Part shown: piece by piece, positions 19,201 to 27,291 of the stretch
How positions within the stretch are numbered: the stretch's first letter is position 1
How the letters are laid out: the number at the start of each line of letters is the position of its first letter
From: Acidobacteriota bacterium
Lineage (GTDB): Bacteria > Acidobacteriota > Terriglobia > Terriglobales > Acidobacteriaceae
Reading direction: 5' to 3'
DNA: 64,000 nt
NCBI GenBank assembly: GCA_013289765.1
Contig: JABCZI010000007.1
Span: forward strand, 62,001-126,000
Position numbers and translations under genes: made by a program
The notes under the pieces: generated by a model
What the model saw: only the letters and a program-made list of their open reading frames with translations
Databases searched by the model: none
Told to the model about the DNA's origin: nothing

Positions 19201-20136
19201 GCCGGCGCGATTACATCTTCAGGAGCCTCGATTGCCTGGACTACCGACGAAGCTTCCACCTCGCAAGTGCAATACGGCACCACCCCAGCGTACGGATCGA
19301 GCACTTCCGTGAACACCACGCTCGTTTCCTCTCACAGTGTCCCGTTAACAGGTCTGCAAGCATCCACCACCTACCACTACGCGGTGTTCTCGCAAGATGG
19401 GAGCGGAAATCTGAATAGTTCGGGAGACAACCTCTTCACCACCTCAGCCCCGGGACTGCAAACCCTCTTGCAGATTCAGGGAAATGCATCCGAAGTCAGT
19501 GGAGTCATAAATGGTTCAACCGTAACCCCGACCACTCCTCCCGCCGGATTTACCGGAACAGTCGTGGCGAACGGAAAAGGTGCGGTGAATTTTGTTCCGA
19601 GCAACGGCGTCTATTTCCTGAACTGTTGCACCAACGCGAATGATGCTTATTTCAAATTTGGCGGCGCGTCGGTTGGCAATATTTTCAACGCCAATCAGGG
19701 CCAGATCAGCTTTTCGCTCCAATCCCGATATACCTATGCTCAGCGCAAGGCAAGCGCATCACTTCCGCGTTATGCATTCGACGCGCGTGATGGCAGCGGC
19801 AAGCATCAGTTCTATTTCTTGACGCAAGTGACGTCCCAGGGACTTCAATTCAGTTATTTGGTTGGCGGGGTGGTTCACAATTACTTTGTCCCAACCGGTA
19901 CAGAAGACACCCTGTTCGGCAATGGTGTCACGATGCAGGTGACCATAAGTTGGGGCGCGACCGCCTCAACACTTTATTTAAACGGCGCACCGGTACAGTC
20001 GGCTTCTTATGCGGCACCCACTCCCAACTGGTCGTCTGCTTCCAATCTGGATCTGGGCGCGTTCGAGTATTCGACCTATGGAGGCTACAACGTATCCGAC
20101 GATGTGATCCTGAATTTCACGGTGGCTGGGCCGTAA
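16240..20136 (+). CDS. Giant secreted Kelch/beta-propeller-FN3-LamG-like protein
   Basis: A 1298-residue exported protein. After a signal peptide (about residues 1-32) come Kelch-like blades up to about residue 370. Next are five or so repeats with a W-[TS]-x-[VL]-G-x-x-LN core followed by an AW[TS]E strand (about residues 400-780), which suggests a second propeller. Then follow an FN3 domain (about 785-880), an Ig-like domain with DNVGIANVQFQVDG (about 885-975), another FN3 (about 980-1070) and a C-terminal jelly-roll resembling LamG/concanavalin A folds. No PEP-CTERM tail or catalytic residues are recognised. It lies between two MBOAT/SGNH pairs and is related to the Kelch protein at 5672. 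An adhesive or polysaccharide-binding surface role is an inference from architecture. Confidence 0.78.
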   Translation: MNLIKSSCPINLRRSLLSFVFGVIFTSSVIAGTVNAPGPSIPVPPGTWVKVLTRDFPAQTNDWEQLVYVGPLQRSVMLSQYHQNNSEPNESIVGYNFDTNSWDLLDMGGLFHTENMPEGGESEGYFDYNPNNGTIEYHCCTSGSNQAENVNHTWWFDVLGQSGRDEQTPIEPLSLQPGGAFDVAHNVAVMFGGASYVGTWIYDPVANSWQPKTALGTPPDPSVILPGMTYSSAAQQVFLYGGRNGAGTYYSDLYYYDVPSNTWTLVSPAGGIKPPGRCCTNFAYDSTNNIFLLYGGKNASGVLGDTWAYDPVANMWTQLNPPVSPVVGSVSDFTRLAYDADHNVFVLAHLGTGGYFGGSWTTLPFQTWLFRYAGTGPNAASLLNSTQSAPGSLNRNLQSWAKDPALAASGNSLYVSWSETGSPFVAGQAAWPHIFADQYSGGNWSNLGGTYSSISGATYEAHAPSLAVIGGTPWISWYQNVNRVPQIYAASWNGTGWQGGPIGLVGTSSVQGRSTLTQVAGTPYIGFVEVNKSVSPQSAYAYVKSWNGKSWSLVGSGALNVRPAAGSTATSISIATDGVNPYAAWTEYFRTTSAPGGGGVSATNPQAYVSYWNGNQWTAVGGSLNVSAAGWATDVSIAYFGGQLYAAWTERTQTGNNQLYVATWNGAAWTLTGSGSLNQGGANGWAYHPSLVADPTGTNLYLAWVEQTALGRKAQVFVAQFASSSWSLLGQPLNVDPVNGSAQRVSLGVLNGQPVAAWSEVNLGSVREIYVSQWNGSTWVQLPGNVVKDTTAPTKPASLTATAVSASQINLAWTPSTDTVGVNGYYVYRNGTQVGNVTSSLSYQDTGLNASTTYSYTVAAYDAAGNISVQSPKATATTLSGLPNPAVSFTSPSSGATVSGTVTVSANATDNVGIANVQFQVDGANFGSPVTSGPPYSTSLNTTTFTNGSHTLTAIATDTLGLTATCSESVTISNSTTLVEPEISGIAAGAITSSGASIAWTTDEASTSQVQYGTTPAYGSSTSVNTTLVSSHSVPLTGLQASTTYHYAVFSQDGSGNLNSSGDNLFTTSAPGLQTLLQIQGNASEVSGVINGSTVTPTTPPAGFTGTVVANGKGAVNFVPSNGVYFLNCCTNANDAYFKFGGASVGNIFNANQGQISFSLQSRYTYAQRKASASLPRYAFDARDGSGKHQFYFLTQVTSQGLQFSYLVGGVVHNYFVPTGTEDTLFGNGVTMQVTISWGATASTLYLNGAPVQSASYAAPTPNWSSASNLDLGAFEYSTYGGYNVSDDVILNFTVAGP

Positions 20137-20212
20137 AGAACTTCGGAGCGGCATCTGAACTCGTTTTGGAGTCCCGACGTTGCGCCATGGCAGTAGAAGG
20201 AGAGCGACCTGA

Positions 20213-21685
20213 GTGTTAACGCTGTCAACAAAACTTACTGCAATATCGGCGGGCCTAGCCTTGTTGTGGGCGGCAAGTTTTAGTTCGCACTCGTACCGTG
20301 TTACACGCGTGATCTGGCTTGTCTTCAGCTACTGCTTTTATCTGGTTTGGGGCCGATGGTCTCTCTGTCTGCTGATCTTAAGTTCATTGATGAATTACGC
20401 GGTGGGTGCCTCTCTCCGCAGAAATCCAACGACGTGGCGGTTGGGTATTGGATTCGGGCTCAACCTCGTGCTGTTGTGCTCGTTCAAGTATTTGCCAGGA
20501 ATCCATGGTTCCTTCCTCGAAGGCTCGGCGTTGGGCCGGTTTCAGCATGTGCTTCTGCCGCTCGGCATCTCGTTTTGGACATTCCAGGCCCTCAGTTATC
20601 TATTCGACATATATCGGGAAAACGAAGACAGCGACCCGACCCTCATGGAATTCTGCCTTTACATGGCATTTTGGCCGACGGTCGTAAGCGGGCCAATTTG
20701 CCGGACCAGCAATCTGATTCCGCAGTTCCGGAAGTGCAAACGTCCGCGATTAAGTGACGTGGCCACTGGGACGCGCAGGCTGTGCACGGGAATTCTCATG
20801 CTCGGCGTAAGTGAGGCGTTGTCCTTGGGCATTGCCGGGCAAGGCATCGATGCGGCTTTCGCCCGCACGGACTATCGCTGGACGGGGATTGACGTCTGGT
20901 TCATCACGATCGGCTATGGCTTCCAGTTATTTTTCAACTTTGCCGGTTATTCGCATCTCGTGATCGGTGGCGCCAGGCTGTTCGGAATTGAATTGGAGGA
21001 AAATTTCAACCGTCCGTTCCTCGCAACCACTCCGGCGATGTTCTGGAGCCAGTGGCATATGTCTCTGTCCTCATGGATACGCGACTATGTATTCATACCC
21101 ATGGCGAGCCGCTGGCGGAGTTTGTGGTGGCGCAACCTGGCCCTCTTAATATCCATGATTCTGTTTGGCATCTGGCACGGAGCTACTTTTCTGTTTGTAC
21201 TCTGGGGAGCCTACCACGGGACTCTTCTGGTGCTGCATCGTCAGTGGCAGCAAGTTCGAACACGGATCAGGCTGCCTCGGGTTGTAGACGGAGGGATCGC
21301 TCTGCTGTCATGGTGCTTTACCTTTGGCGCAATCTCCCTGGGATGGGTCTTGTTTCGCGCGCAGGGATGGCATCAGGCGCTCAACATGTTTAAGGCACTT
21401 GCCGACTGGAGCAGCTACTCATCTTCGAGGCTACCCATGGCCTGTCGGTTCCTGATCGTGCTTACAGCCGTTGCTTATTTTTCCATTGTCGGCATCGCCG
21501 GGCTCCTTGATCGCGTGGCAGGAACGAGTGCATCCGTGCGCGCAATCCCTGCTGCTCTTCAATGGATATCAAACGAACGTTGGGTTTGGGTTTCTCCGCT
21601 TGCGGCAGTGCTCGTCCTTTATGGATTCATTCTGGTGGGGCACGTCGGCAAGGTTGGATCTCCGTTGCTCTATCGCCTGTTCTGA
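20213..21685 (+). CDS. MBOAT family O-acyltransferase, copy 2
   Basis: A 490-residue polytopic protein of the same family as the one at 13704 but clearly diverged. The signatures are FWSQWHMSLSSWIRDYVFIP (His282) and LFGIWHGATFLFVLWG with the catalytic His322. The GTG start at 20213 follows an AGAAGGAGAG Shine-Dalgarno at a usable distance. It is 77 bp downstream of the giant propeller gene and 33 bp upstream of its own SGNH partner, which in turn leads into the LnmK-like and acyl carrier protein genes, so this copy is the one most closely tied to the carrier. The expected role is transfer of an acyl group across the inner membrane. Confidence 0.9.
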   Translation: MLTLSTKLTAISAGLALLWAASFSSHSYRVTRVIWLVFSYCFYLVWGRWSLCLLILSSLMNYAVGASLRRNPTTWRLGIGFGLNLVLLCSFKYLPGIHGSFLEGSALGRFQHVLLPLGISFWTFQALSYLFDIYRENEDSDPTLMEFCLYMAFWPTVVSGPICRTSNLIPQFRKCKRPRLSDVATGTRRLCTGILMLGVSEALSLGIAGQGIDAAFARTDYRWTGIDVWFITIGYGFQLFFNFAGYSHLVIGGARLFGIELEENFNRPFLATTPAMFWSQWHMSLSSWIRDYVFIPMASRWRSLWWRNLALLISMILFGIWHGATFLFVLWGAYHGTLLVLHRQWQQVRTRIRLPRVVDGGIALLSWCFTFGAISLGWVLFRAQGWHQALNMFKALADWSSYSSSRLPMACRFLIVLTAVAYFSIVGIAGLLDRVAGTSASVRAIPAALQWISNERWVWVSPLAAVLVLYGFILVGHVGKVGSPLLYRLF

Positions 21686-21718
21686 CCGGAGAACCAACTG
21701 CACGGAACAAAATAGAAG

Positions 21719-22912
21719 ATGTTTATGACATATACACCTGAAGTGCGCGAAGGCCTCAAATCGTTTGCCAAGCGGCTTTGTGTCTGTATTACTGTTTGTG
21801 TAGGCTTGCTGCTGGTGGGGGAATTCGCCGCCTCTTACAAAATTGCACACTCTACTCAGGCTCCGTCACAGGAGCAGGGTCCACAGTCCATCTACGCGTC
21901 AGAGGCATGGGCTTCACAATACTGGCGCGAGTTTGCATCCGCTGATCGCGTTCAATACAAGCCTTATGTCCTTTGGCGGCGAGCTCCATTTTCAGGAAGA
22001 ACGATCAATGTGGATTCGGACGGCATTCGAAAAACCCATTACACGACGTGCGATCCGAACGCCTACACCATCTGGATGTTCGGTGATTCTGCACTCTGGG
22101 GTGCGGGCTCGCCCGACTGGGAGACAATTCCTTCCCTTCTGGCAAAGGATTACGGTACCGCCGGCCGGAAATTGTGCATCAAGAACTTCGGAGAAAAGGC
22201 GTGGGTGAGCACTCAGGAAATTATTCAACTCATTCTTGCCCTCAAGCAGACGCCTTCCGCACCCAACCTAATCATTTTCTACGACGGCGTTTCAGATAGC
22301 TTCGTCCCGTACATGTCGGCTGTACCCGATTCGCATCTGAATTTTGACGACATCAAACGGCTCTTTGAGCAAGGTTCGACTGATCAGCAGTCCGGATTCT
22401 CCTACCTGAAACAGACAAACACCTATCGGGCCTTGCAGATGTTGAGAGAGCGGTTTATATCTGCGTCAGCACCTCAGAGTGCGGATTCGCGCTCCGACCT
22501 TGCAAACGTGGAGATGGCGCAACGCACTCTTCTCAACTATCAAAAGAACATGGACGTGGTGGAAACCCTGGCCCATCACTATGGCATCCAGTGCCTTTTC
22601 GTATGGCAGCCGGTTCTGCTGACTGGAAGCAAGCCTCTCAGCGGGGAGGAAAAACTGATGGTTCGGCGGGTTGAGACCCAGCTTCGACCCGGCTCCACGG
22701 CTGTGATGCGGGCTACCTATGACCTTGTAAAGGGAATCCAAAGGACCGATTTTCTCTATCTGGGCGATGTCTTCGCCGGCTCCGAGAAAACCATGTTCGT
22801 GGATTACAGTCATCCGGGTCCCGACGGGAATCGGATCATCGCGCGCAGGATCTTCGAATTCGCTTCGCAGCGCGGCCTCGATGAGTCTACGCCTTCGATG
22901 CCAATAAGGTAG
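21719..22912 (+). CDS. SGNH/GDSL-hydrolase-like partner of MBOAT copy 2
   Basis: A 397-residue protein with an N-terminal membrane anchor (CVCITVCVGLLLVGEF) and a periplasmic SGNH domain. Block I is WMFGDSALWGAGSPD with Ser124 as nucleophile, block III is in IIFYDGVSDSF where Asp stands near the usual Asn, and block V is VDYSHPGPDGN with Asp362 and His365. Unlike the first SGNH partner it has a true GDS, so it could work as an esterase or an acyl transferase. It sits 33 bp after the MBOAT gene and 50 bp before the LnmK-like gene, in one apparent transcription unit. Confidence 0.83.
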   Translation: MFMTYTPEVREGLKSFAKRLCVCITVCVGLLLVGEFAASYKIAHSTQAPSQEQGPQSIYASEAWASQYWREFASADRVQYKPYVLWRRAPFSGRTINVDSDGIRKTHYTTCDPNAYTIWMFGDSALWGAGSPDWETIPSLLAKDYGTAGRKLCIKNFGEKAWVSTQEIIQLILALKQTPSAPNLIIFYDGVSDSFVPYMSAVPDSHLNFDDIKRLFEQGSTDQQSGFSYLKQTNTYRALQMLRERFISASAPQSADSRSDLANVEMAQRTLLNYQKNMDVVETLAHHYGIQCLFVWQPVLLTGSKPLSGEEKLMVRRVETQLRPGSTAVMRATYDLVKGIQRTDFLYLGDVFAGSEKTMFVDYSHPGPDGNRIIARRIFEFASQRGLDESTPSMPIR

Positions 22913-22962
22913 ATTTCGTCGTGGTTTGGCAGGCTTCAGTTATGGTTCTCGCAGGAGAAAAA

Positions 22963-23898
22963 ATGGATACCGAAATTGCAACTGACGAGTTGGTTCTCGA
23001 ACTTGGAATGCCATTGCTTGGCCGGAGCGGCCTGAACGAGTCAGCTCTTCTTAAACTAATCGGTGACGATCGCTGGCGCACGCTGGCACGAATTGGGGGT
23101 ACCGCCGCTTCGCAAATTCACGACGCATTCGACAATCGTCTATACGCGACCTTTTGCTTTGTGGAGCTCGCTTTGACGCCCGATAAGCCACTCAGCGCGT
23201 ACGATGAAGACGACTGCCTCCGTTTCTCCCGGTCCGAACTGAGTCACTATTCTTGCGTCTACTTGGACGGAAAATACGCACTGCAAAATGGTGGCCCTTT
23301 CGAGATTCGCTGTACGAACGTCTTTATTTATCAGCTTGCTGGTCCTCAGCAACTCAAGATGGCGCAACCCGAAAATGTTGACATGGCCTCGATTTCCGAG
23401 CTGCCATTCCAGCCCGATTCTCTGAACTTGTGCCGGGCGGCCCGAGATACCGGGACCTTCCTTGCAGGTGATGCCAGCGACCTAGACCTTGGCAGTTGCG
23501 AGATTACCTATTCGCTGGATCCGGACCGGGATGCAAATGGCGCCGGCCTGATATATTTCGCCAACTTCGTCTGTTTCCTGGACCGCGCAGAACGAGCCTT
23601 GTTAAGCGCGCGCAAGATGCCCGACCATCTGGTTGACGCACGCTCGACTTATTGGCGCAGAATCGGCTACTTCGGCAATGCCGCAGTCACGGATCAGCTC
23701 CAAATTCTAGTCCGTGCAAGTGCTACCGTGTGGTGTGACCGTTTCTTGCTCCTTGCATTCGATTACCGCTGCAATCGGCGCTCGGATGGAAAGATGATAC
23801 TCGTCTCGTCCTCCCGCAAATCGGTAGAACTCGACGACGCCGGCAGAGACTGGATTGCCAATCTGAAAACTGAGTCTCGGGGAACCAATCATGGATAA
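22963..23898 (+). CDS. LnmK/Pnap_2097-like hot-dog acyltransferase/decarboxylase
   Basis: A 311-residue cytoplasmic protein. The start is fixed by AGGAG six bases before ATG 22963. The N-terminal half reads like the LnmK N-terminal domain: LGMPLLGRSGLNESALLKLI, DDRWRTLA, then NRLYATFCFVEL. The second half contains a segment with Asn-Gly-Ala-Gly-Leu-Ile-Tyr-Phe-Ala-Asn (about residue 205), which resembles the second hot-dog repeat. LnmK itself loads methylmalonyl from CoA onto an acyl carrier protein and decarboxylates it to propionyl, using a tyrosine; Tyr61 here lies in a fitting position, but alignment is needed. The gene overlaps the acyl carrier protein gene by 8 bp, which strongly supports an ACP-loading role. 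Family assignment is from memory of the pattern. Confidence 0.72.
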   Translation: MDTEIATDELVLELGMPLLGRSGLNESALLKLIGDDRWRTLARIGGTAASQIHDAFDNRLYATFCFVELALTPDKPLSAYDEDDCLRFSRSELSHYSCVYLDGKYALQNGGPFEIRCTNVFIYQLAGPQQLKMAQPENVDMASISELPFQPDSLNLCRAARDTGTFLAGDASDLDLGSCEITYSLDPDRDANGAGLIYFANFVCFLDRAERALLSARKMPDHLVDARSTYWRRIGYFGNAAVTDQLQILVRASATVWCDRFLLLAFDYRCNRRSDGKMILVSSSRKSVELDDAGRDWIANLKTESRGTNHG

Positions 23899-24151
23899 CG
23901 TGCAAGCCGAAGAGATGATTCAATATTTGAAGCAGAGGGTCCTTCGCAACCCCAATGTCGCGATTGACCCTGAGACTTCACTTGTTTCTTCCGGGATGAT
24001 TGATTCGTTCGCCCTGATTGAAGCTCTTTTCGAACTGGAACGTATCACCAAGCTGCGCATCCCTGCCAGCAAGGTCGCGCCTTCGGACATGGATAGCGTC
24101 AGAAAAATGTTTGAAACGGCGCAGAGATTAGGCAAGCCCCGAAAGCAGTAG
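23891..24151 (+). CDS. Acyl carrier protein
   Basis: An 86-residue protein with the four-helix carrier layout and the phosphopantetheine site in SSGMIDSFALIEALFELE, where Ser39 follows Asp38 as in ACP and DltC-type carriers. It is likely activated by a phosphopantetheinyl transferase encoded elsewhere. Its ATG overlaps the stop of the LnmK-like gene (ATGGATAA), so the two are translationally coupled. Placed at the end of an MBOAT-SGNH transcription unit, it probably carries the acyl group that the MBOAT moves outward. A role in a small fatty-acid or polyketide pathway cannot be excluded. Confidence 0.88.
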   Translation: MDNVQAEEMIQYLKQRVLRNPNVAIDPETSLVSSGMIDSFALIEALFELERITKLRIPASKVAPSDMDSVRKMFETAQRLGKPRKQ

Positions 24152-24191
24152 ACTCTCTCGGCGATCCCAACTACTTGGTGAAAGCGAAAAA

Positions 24192-24205
24192 CACCCATCC
24201 GGGTG
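24192..24205 (-). terminator. Hairpin terminator candidate (second, distal)
   Basis: CACCC-ATCC-GGGTG forms a 5 bp GC stem. Read on the minus strand it is followed by a run of five T, as in an intrinsic terminator. It would be a back-up terminator for the PEP-CTERM gene at 24292-25008; for the plus-strand acyl carrier gene it lacks a T-tract. Confidence 0.5.
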
Positions 24206-24230
24206 CTGCTTGATTATCCTCCAAAACAAA

Positions 24231-24258
24231 TCCGCCCAAGGCTTTCGCATTGGGCGGA
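24231..24258 (-). terminator. Intrinsic terminator of the PEP-CTERM gene
   Basis: A perfect 9 bp stem, TCCGCCCAA paired with TTGGGCGGA around a 10-base loop. On the minus strand it is followed by TTTGTTTT. It lies 34 bp past the stop of the PEP-CTERM gene and separates it from the convergent acyl carrier protein gene. Confidence 0.75.
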
Positions 24259-24291
24259 TATCGAAAACAGACGCTAATGGCGGCCAGCCTC

Positions 24292-25008
24292 CTATGCGCG
24301 ACTCCGGCTAGATTTGAACCTTCCAAATCCTGCCAGTCCTACTAAACCTGATCCCAGTAACGCCAGAGAAGTCGGTTCAGGAAGAGTAGCAGGCTGAACC
24401 GAGCCGGTGCTGATATAAGCCAGTTCTGTTCCTGCGTTGCTGTAGAGGTTCTTGGTGCTGGTGAAGTGCAAGGTGAGCTGAACCTCTCCACCCGCCGCGA
24501 ACGATCCCGCCAACGAGCAGGCTCCGGATACATTGGCACAGGTGGTTGGGATATTGGTGAGGTTCACAACCAACGCTTCGTTGAATACGCCACTTTTTCC
24601 GGAGGGCGTCTGTGTCAAGCTCACCAGATTCAGCTGACCAGCCAAATAGCCGGCATCCTTGCCGTTCGGACTGTTCAAACCGTAATAGAACGTCAGATTC
24701 GTAGCGGGAGTTTGCGTGATATTGAATGTGCACGTGAGGGCGCTGCATCCCGCAGTTGCGGCCCCGGTGATCGTTCCGCCGCTTTGAGCAATACTGTAAT
24801 AACCCGATCCGCCGCCGAGATCGTCCGTGGCTGTTCCCTGCGTAAAAGCCCCGATCGCAAGGCTAAAGCCACCGGCTCCATTGGCAGTAAAGGTAAGTGT
24901 GGCGTGATTGTTGTCGGATTCTGCCAAAGTGATCTGGCCTGCAAAAGCAGGGAGAGAACACAACCCGAGGGTGGTTAGAGCTAAGACAGCTAGCAGCGCT
25001 CGTTTCAT
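24292..25008 (-). CDS. PEP-CTERM sorting domain protein
   Basis: A 238-residue exported protein. The signal peptide is MKRALLAVLALTTLGLCSLP then AFA. The body is beta-rich with no known catalytic motif and contains two Cys pairs (CSALTC and CANVSGAC). The C-terminus shows a canonical sorting tail: LPEPTSLALLGSGLVGLAG followed by a basic end with R and K. It is therefore a predicted substrate of the exosortase encoded at 7450. It is convergent with the acyl carrier gene and lies downstream of the secreted hydrolase gene on the same strand, separated by a 186 bp gap that probably holds its own promoter. The biological role is unknown. Confidence 0.87.
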   Translation of the reverse strand: MKRALLAVLALTTLGLCSLPAFAGQITLAESDNNHATLTFTANGAGGFSLAIGAFTQGTATDDLGGGSGYYSIAQSGGTITGAATAGCSALTCTFNITQTPATNLTFYYGLNSPNGKDAGYLAGQLNLVSLTQTPSGKSGVFNEALVVNLTNIPTTCANVSGACSLAGSFAAGGEVQLTLHFTSTKNLYSNAGTELAYISTGSVQPATLPEPTSLALLGSGLVGLAGFGRFKSSRSRA

Positions 25009-25194
25009 TGCGACTGTTGCTCCTTTTCGCTAATGCCTAAGCAATCTAACACTTGATTGTTAATGAATGACGACCGCACAGTTAATTGTCTGCCACTTTA
25101 TTTTTCAGCACTTTACAGCCTTCAAACCAGTTGGCTTTGATCTCCCAGAGACTGTCCTGAATATCACCCATATCCAACGAAATAGTTCTCAGTT

Positions 25195-27291
25195 CTACGG
25201 TGCTGCTGTAACCGTGACCGTTGTCGGGTTGGTTGTAAGGGTGAGTCCCGTAATCGTCGCTAAGCCATAGGAATCCACGACAACCGACCCACTTTGCCCA
25301 CCTGTGGCTGTCCAACTCACCGTGGACCCGGGCGCTGGTTTGAAAGACTGCGTGTTTCTGGGGGTGACAGAGGCCGTAGCTTTCGTTGCACATTTCGTCG
25401 TTGGACAATTCGCCGAAGTGAGCTGGCTGTTAGTAATCGTCGTGGACCACGAACTGGCCGTATCCGTGGGCGTGGTCCACGTCCAGCCATAGTTCACGTA
25501 GCATACGGGACCGTTCACAGAATTACCCGAAGTGCAATCCCCGGAGGTCGTGCTTCCACTGCCGTAGTTGCTGTCGAGGCTGAAGCTGGTGAAGGCCGGG
25601 TAACTCACGTTCAGCCGTAGTTGAGAGGCATAATTGCTCATGAGTGGGTTGAGCAGATTCCCCGTAGCCGAACTGTGGTTGCCATTAGACCAGGCAAATG
25701 AAAAGCCCAGATGGCAGTTCGCCAACGCGTTTGCGAATAGAACCGACATATTCCACATACCAGCTGTGGTTGCGTCGGACCGTCCGGCCGCCCAACTGAC
25801 GTAGGGGATCGTTCGTCCGCAGTTTTGTGAGATCCAGGTGGGAGTGTCCGTATCACTGTTGTAGACCGTGACCTTGTCCGGCAGCAGGTCTGCGGAGCCC
25901 GTACTTACAGTAGTCAAGCCAGCTCCGCACGCCGGAGACCCGTTGCAGCCCTGCCCATATCCGGTTACATAGGAGTAAGTACCCGAAGCACTCGTCCAGT
26001 TATCGCTGAGGGTCACTTGTGTCGCGGTGTTCACTGACGAGACGGTCTTCGTCACGCCATTGATTGTGAGATTGAAGATCGTAGTGGGTCCACCCAAGTA
26101 TCGACCAAAGTTCTGTCCGCTGACCCACGTTACCGTCGGGCTACCGTTCACGGCCGAAACTGTTCCGAGGGCAGCTCCGTAGTCGACCTGCGGGATCTTC
26201 TGCCACGGTCCGATAATCGGAATCCCCATAAATACTCCCGCGAACAGGTTCGATTGACGCAAGGACCATATGGAACTGCCATAGCCGCCCATTGACTCGC
26301 CATGCCCGAAGATCCGGTTTGGATCGCTTTGATAATGCGCAATGACCCACGGCACGATAAGAGAGAGCTTACTCTTAGTAGCGGGAAAGATGTAGGCACC
26401 GGTGTCAGTAGCTGGTTTGTAGGTGGTCGGGAAGAAGGTGTTCGAGTTGAAACCGTACCAGTAAGTTTCGCTTTGAGCGGCAGCGCTATAGTTGTTGCCG
26501 CCTGCCGATACCGTCCATACCGCGTCTTGGGGAGTTAGGATCAATTGATTGTGGAAGCCGCTGTCGAACATTGTCCCCGTTACGTCTTGATAAATGCTGA
26601 ACATAGACTGGATACCATCCTGATATCCCATGTTCGAATTGCCCCAATAAGCCCAGTAATCTCCCCAGGCAGATGCTCGTCCTCCCGAGGCGTGCAGTTT
26701 CAGCCACAAAGGTTGACCGACGCTTGCAGAGGTGATGTTGCAAGTCGAGCAGCCATCCTGGCGGGACGGATCCGTGCCCGCAATCTGCAGGACCGGCTGA
26801 ATCGGGGCCACCGACTCCGCAATGCTCGCAGTGGTTGCGTTGCTGCCAGTCACGAGAGGAGAGTCCGCGGTAGCTCCCGTAATATCATGCGTGATCACGG
26901 CGTAGTAAGCGTTCGCCGTAGCCAGATTCGTATAGACTGCCGCGCCGCTCCACACGAGGACGGTAGAGCCGCCATTCTGGATCTTCGACATGGGATTGGC
27001 TACGTTCTGTCGAGTAGCCTGGTTATATGGCTTCGGGCCGATCAATTGACCAGAATTGTTGTAGATACCCTGCTGTACTAACATAGCGGAACTAAGATTG
27101 GTGATTGGTCCAGTTGTACTTCGGTAAAGATTGTAGCGATAGTTGGCGCCAGTTGACGCGGTAGCGGCATCATTCCAGGTGATAAATGTCTGCCCATCGT
27201 GCTGTAGGGTCTGAATGCCCGTAACCGGCGGAGCACTCTGTGCGAACGCCACCACACTGACTGATAGCAACAGCAGAGGAATAAACCGCAT
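25195..27291 (-). CDS. Large secreted alpha/beta-hydrolase-like protein
   Basis: About 698 residues. ATG 27291 was chosen because it begins the signal peptide MRFIPLLLLSVSVVAFAQ and has AAGGAG upstream; an in-frame start at 27420 would place 43 polar residues before it. Residues of about 25-110 look like an FN3-type module with YRYNLYRS. The central part holds an esterase nucleophile elbow, GHGESMGG with Ser333, in a PHB-depolymerase/acetyl-xylan-esterase-like context (FGHGESMGGYGSSIWSL). The C-terminal 130 residues are an Ig-like, Thr/Ser-rich domain. Several Cys occur in pairs, fitting an extracellular protein. The substrate is unknown; an ester in a polysaccharide is a reasonable guess given the neighbours. 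Confidence 0.7.
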   Translation of the reverse strand: MRFIPLLLLSVSVVAFAQSAPPVTGIQTLQHDGQTFITWNDAATASTGANYRYNLYRSTTGPITNLSSAMLVQQGIYNNSGQLIGPKPYNQATRQNVANPMSKIQNGGSTVLVWSGAAVYTNLATANAYYAVITHDITGATADSPLVTGSNATTASIAESVAPIQPVLQIAGTDPSRQDGCSTCNITSASVGQPLWLKLHASGGRASAWGDYWAYWGNSNMGYQDGIQSMFSIYQDVTGTMFDSGFHNQLILTPQDAVWTVSAGGNNYSAAAQSETYWYGFNSNTFFPTTYKPATDTGAYIFPATKSKLSLIVPWVIAHYQSDPNRIFGHGESMGGYGSSIWSLRQSNLFAGVFMGIPIIGPWQKIPQVDYGAALGTVSAVNGSPTVTWVSGQNFGRYLGGPTTIFNLTINGVTKTVSSVNTATQVTLSDNWTSASGTYSYVTGYGQGCNGSPACGAGLTTVSTGSADLLPDKVTVYNSDTDTPTWISQNCGRTIPYVSWAAGRSDATTAGMWNMSVLFANALANCHLGFSFAWSNGNHSSATGNLLNPLMSNYASQLRLNVSYPAFTSFSLDSNYGSGSTTSGDCTSGNSVNGPVCYVNYGWTWTTPTDTASSWSTTITNSQLTSANCPTTKCATKATASVTPRNTQSFKPAPGSTVSWTATGGQSGSVVVDSYGLATITGLTLTTNPTTVTVTAAP

